Positions 63,300-64,000 of a DNA stretch of 64,000 nucleotides are shown here, in pieces; the stretch's first letter is position 1, and each line of letters opens with the position of its first letter. The stretch is from a bacterium. GTDB lineage: Bacteria; Verrucomicrobiota; Verrucomicrobiia; Chthoniobacterales; UBA6821. The notes under the pieces were generated by a model. That model saw only the letters and a list, made by a program, of their open reading frames with translations. It had not been told where the DNA came from and made no database searches. The DNA lies in the NCBI GenBank assembly GCA_021849805.1, contig JAJZSL010000007.1:18771-82770 (forward strand), read 5' to 3'. Both the position numbers and the translations under genes were made by a program.

Positions 63300-64000
63300 T
63301 TAATCATTCCACCAAGGAAAATGAAGAGATGTTTGGCCTGTTTTAAAAAGATTCCAACAGTATCCTGTTCCTACTAGAACTATCCCCAAGTTTGTTAAAG
63401 GTACACCAACTTGAGGTGCGAAAAGTACTAGAGGGATAGAGATACATAATATTCCTAATCCAAGTTCTTCGGAATTTGTAGCTAAGCTGTAATCATTTTC
63501 GTGTAAGCTGGTACCCATCCGCAGGAAAGGATCAGGTGATTGCCCGTTAGCAGTAGTAGTTTCACCCTCAGAGAGTCTCGCTGCTACTGGTGCTAGAGAG
63601 TCTGTTGGCCAATGGAGATACCCAAGCAGATGAGGATAGAAGAGAGACTGGCGATATTGCGAGTTATCCTTATAGGGGAGACCAAAGAGCGACTCAAAGG
63701 CTCCTTGACGCTCCGCTTCCTCTTGAGGAGTCCTAGAGGCTGCCTCCTCTCCATAGTGAGCTAAGAAATACTCATAACCAGCAGTCCCCTTGATCCTATC
63801 TCGCTCCATGATATTATTCTCAATGCGGTCATCTAATACCTTGGCTCCTCTAAGAACAAAGAGCTCTAAGGGCGTGAGGTTCTCCGCAGTAAGATCCGAG
63901 CGCTTCTGCTGGAGTTCTAAGCGATCGATATACTTCTCTAGGAGAGGTCGATTGGAGCGCAAGTCCTCCATTTCAAAGAGAAGTTCACTCAATCCCCAAG
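63300..64000 (-). CDS. Hypothetical membrane protein (partial, N-terminus outside window)
   Basis: The reverse frame is open to the right edge (codons for Trp-Gly-Leu precede the first possible internal start), so the true start may lie outside. At least 230 residues are present. Most of the sequence is charged and helical, and it includes 'SNRPLLEKYIDRLELQQKRS' and 'YEYFLAHYGEEAASRTPQEEAERQGAFESLFGLPYKD'. The C-terminus has two hydrophobic segments ('LGLGILCISIPLVLFAPQVG' and 'LGIVLVGTGYCWNLFKTG') close together, ending 'FPWWND'. No family is recognised. Confidence 0.6.
   Translation of the reverse strand, partial: WGLSELLFEMEDLRSNRPLLEKYIDRLELQQKRSDLTAENLTPLELFVLRGAKVLDDRIENNIMERDRIKGTAGYEYFLAHYGEEAASRTPQEEAERQGAFESLFGLPYKDNSQYRQSLFYPHLLGYLHWPTDSLAPVAARLSEGETTTANGQSPDPFLRMGTSLHENDYSLATNSEELGLGILCISIPLVLFAPQVGVPLTNLGIVLVGTGYCWNLFKTGQTSLHFPWWND

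Overview
This window is a gene-dense stretch of an AT-rich chromosome (roughly 40% GC by eye). It comes from a Gram-negative, diderm bacterium: it encodes lipid A synthesis (LpxD), an OmpH/Skp-like chaperone, an LptF/G permease, a TonB-dependent receptor and a type II secretion system (T2SS). The protein flavour suggests the PVC superphylum, most likely Verrucomicrobiota. The reasons are a TRASH/YHS-type secreted mini-protein, a ClpS gene followed by a DUF2017-like gene, a T2SS cluster in the order G-H-I-J-K-L-M-(C-like)-D, and a rhomboid-like protein with a C-terminal zinc ribbon. The assignment rests on recognition of families, not on a search. Small disordered proteins, an RCC1-repeat secreted protein, a PmtA-like methyltransferase and many short mobile repeats would fit a host-associated or intracellular lifestyle, but this is inference.

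Layout. 1-3043: a very large AsmA/TamB-like gene that runs off the left edge. 3149-8016: ptsI, a small Cys protein, and two paralogous DMT transporters flanking a tag DNA glycosylase. 8029-10913: a repeat element, a heptad-repeat protein, an orphan parB and a second repeat block. 10914-16547: TonB receptor, a small Cys protein, tRNA-Gly, a split PqiA and aguB. 16623-19646: cyclophilin, a 750-bp repeat element, lpxD and skp. 19776-26117: gspE, uspA, a secreted hypothetical, a DUF2062 protein, a sialidase-like protein and a UvrD/PcrA helicase. 26320-31110: repeat elements, purN, two small disordered proteins, rpmA-rplU, tRNA-Leu(AAG), an inactive rhomboid and two 55-bp hairpin repeats. 31286-39310: pfkA, a TRASH protein, an M29 peptidase, DUF2017-clpS-ybeY, a PmtA-like methyltransferase, clpP, tig and nuoD. 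39487-47665: tRNA-CAU, hypotheticals, an ATP-grasp-like gene facing a transporter-thioesterase fusion, lptF/G and a coiled-coil protein. 47818-52383: carB, tatA/B and a desaturase. 52402-61469: the T2SS operon. 61553-64000: an RCC1-repeat protein and a partial hypothetical.

Functionally, the T2SS operon would assemble a pseudopilus and secretin powered by GspE, which is encoded 31 kb away; no gspF is present. TatA/B and the adjacent RCC1 protein are plausible partners or cargo. ClpP, ClpS and trigger factor form a proteostasis group, with ClpS-DUF2017 nearby.

The most unusual content is repetitive DNA. (1) A terminal-inverted-repeat element with near-perfect 9-bp target duplications and internal REP-like palindromes. 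(2) Two related 160-170-bp MITE-like families that share a core but have different ends. (3) A roughly 130-140-bp palindromic element inserted in frame in the leaders of two adjacent prepilin genes (gspH, gspI), analogous to Rickettsia palindromic elements. (4) A pair of 55-bp hairpins upstream of pfkA. No insertion-sequence transposase, CRISPR array, rRNA or canonical parS site was seen. No intrinsic terminator or sigma-70 promoter was clear enough to list.
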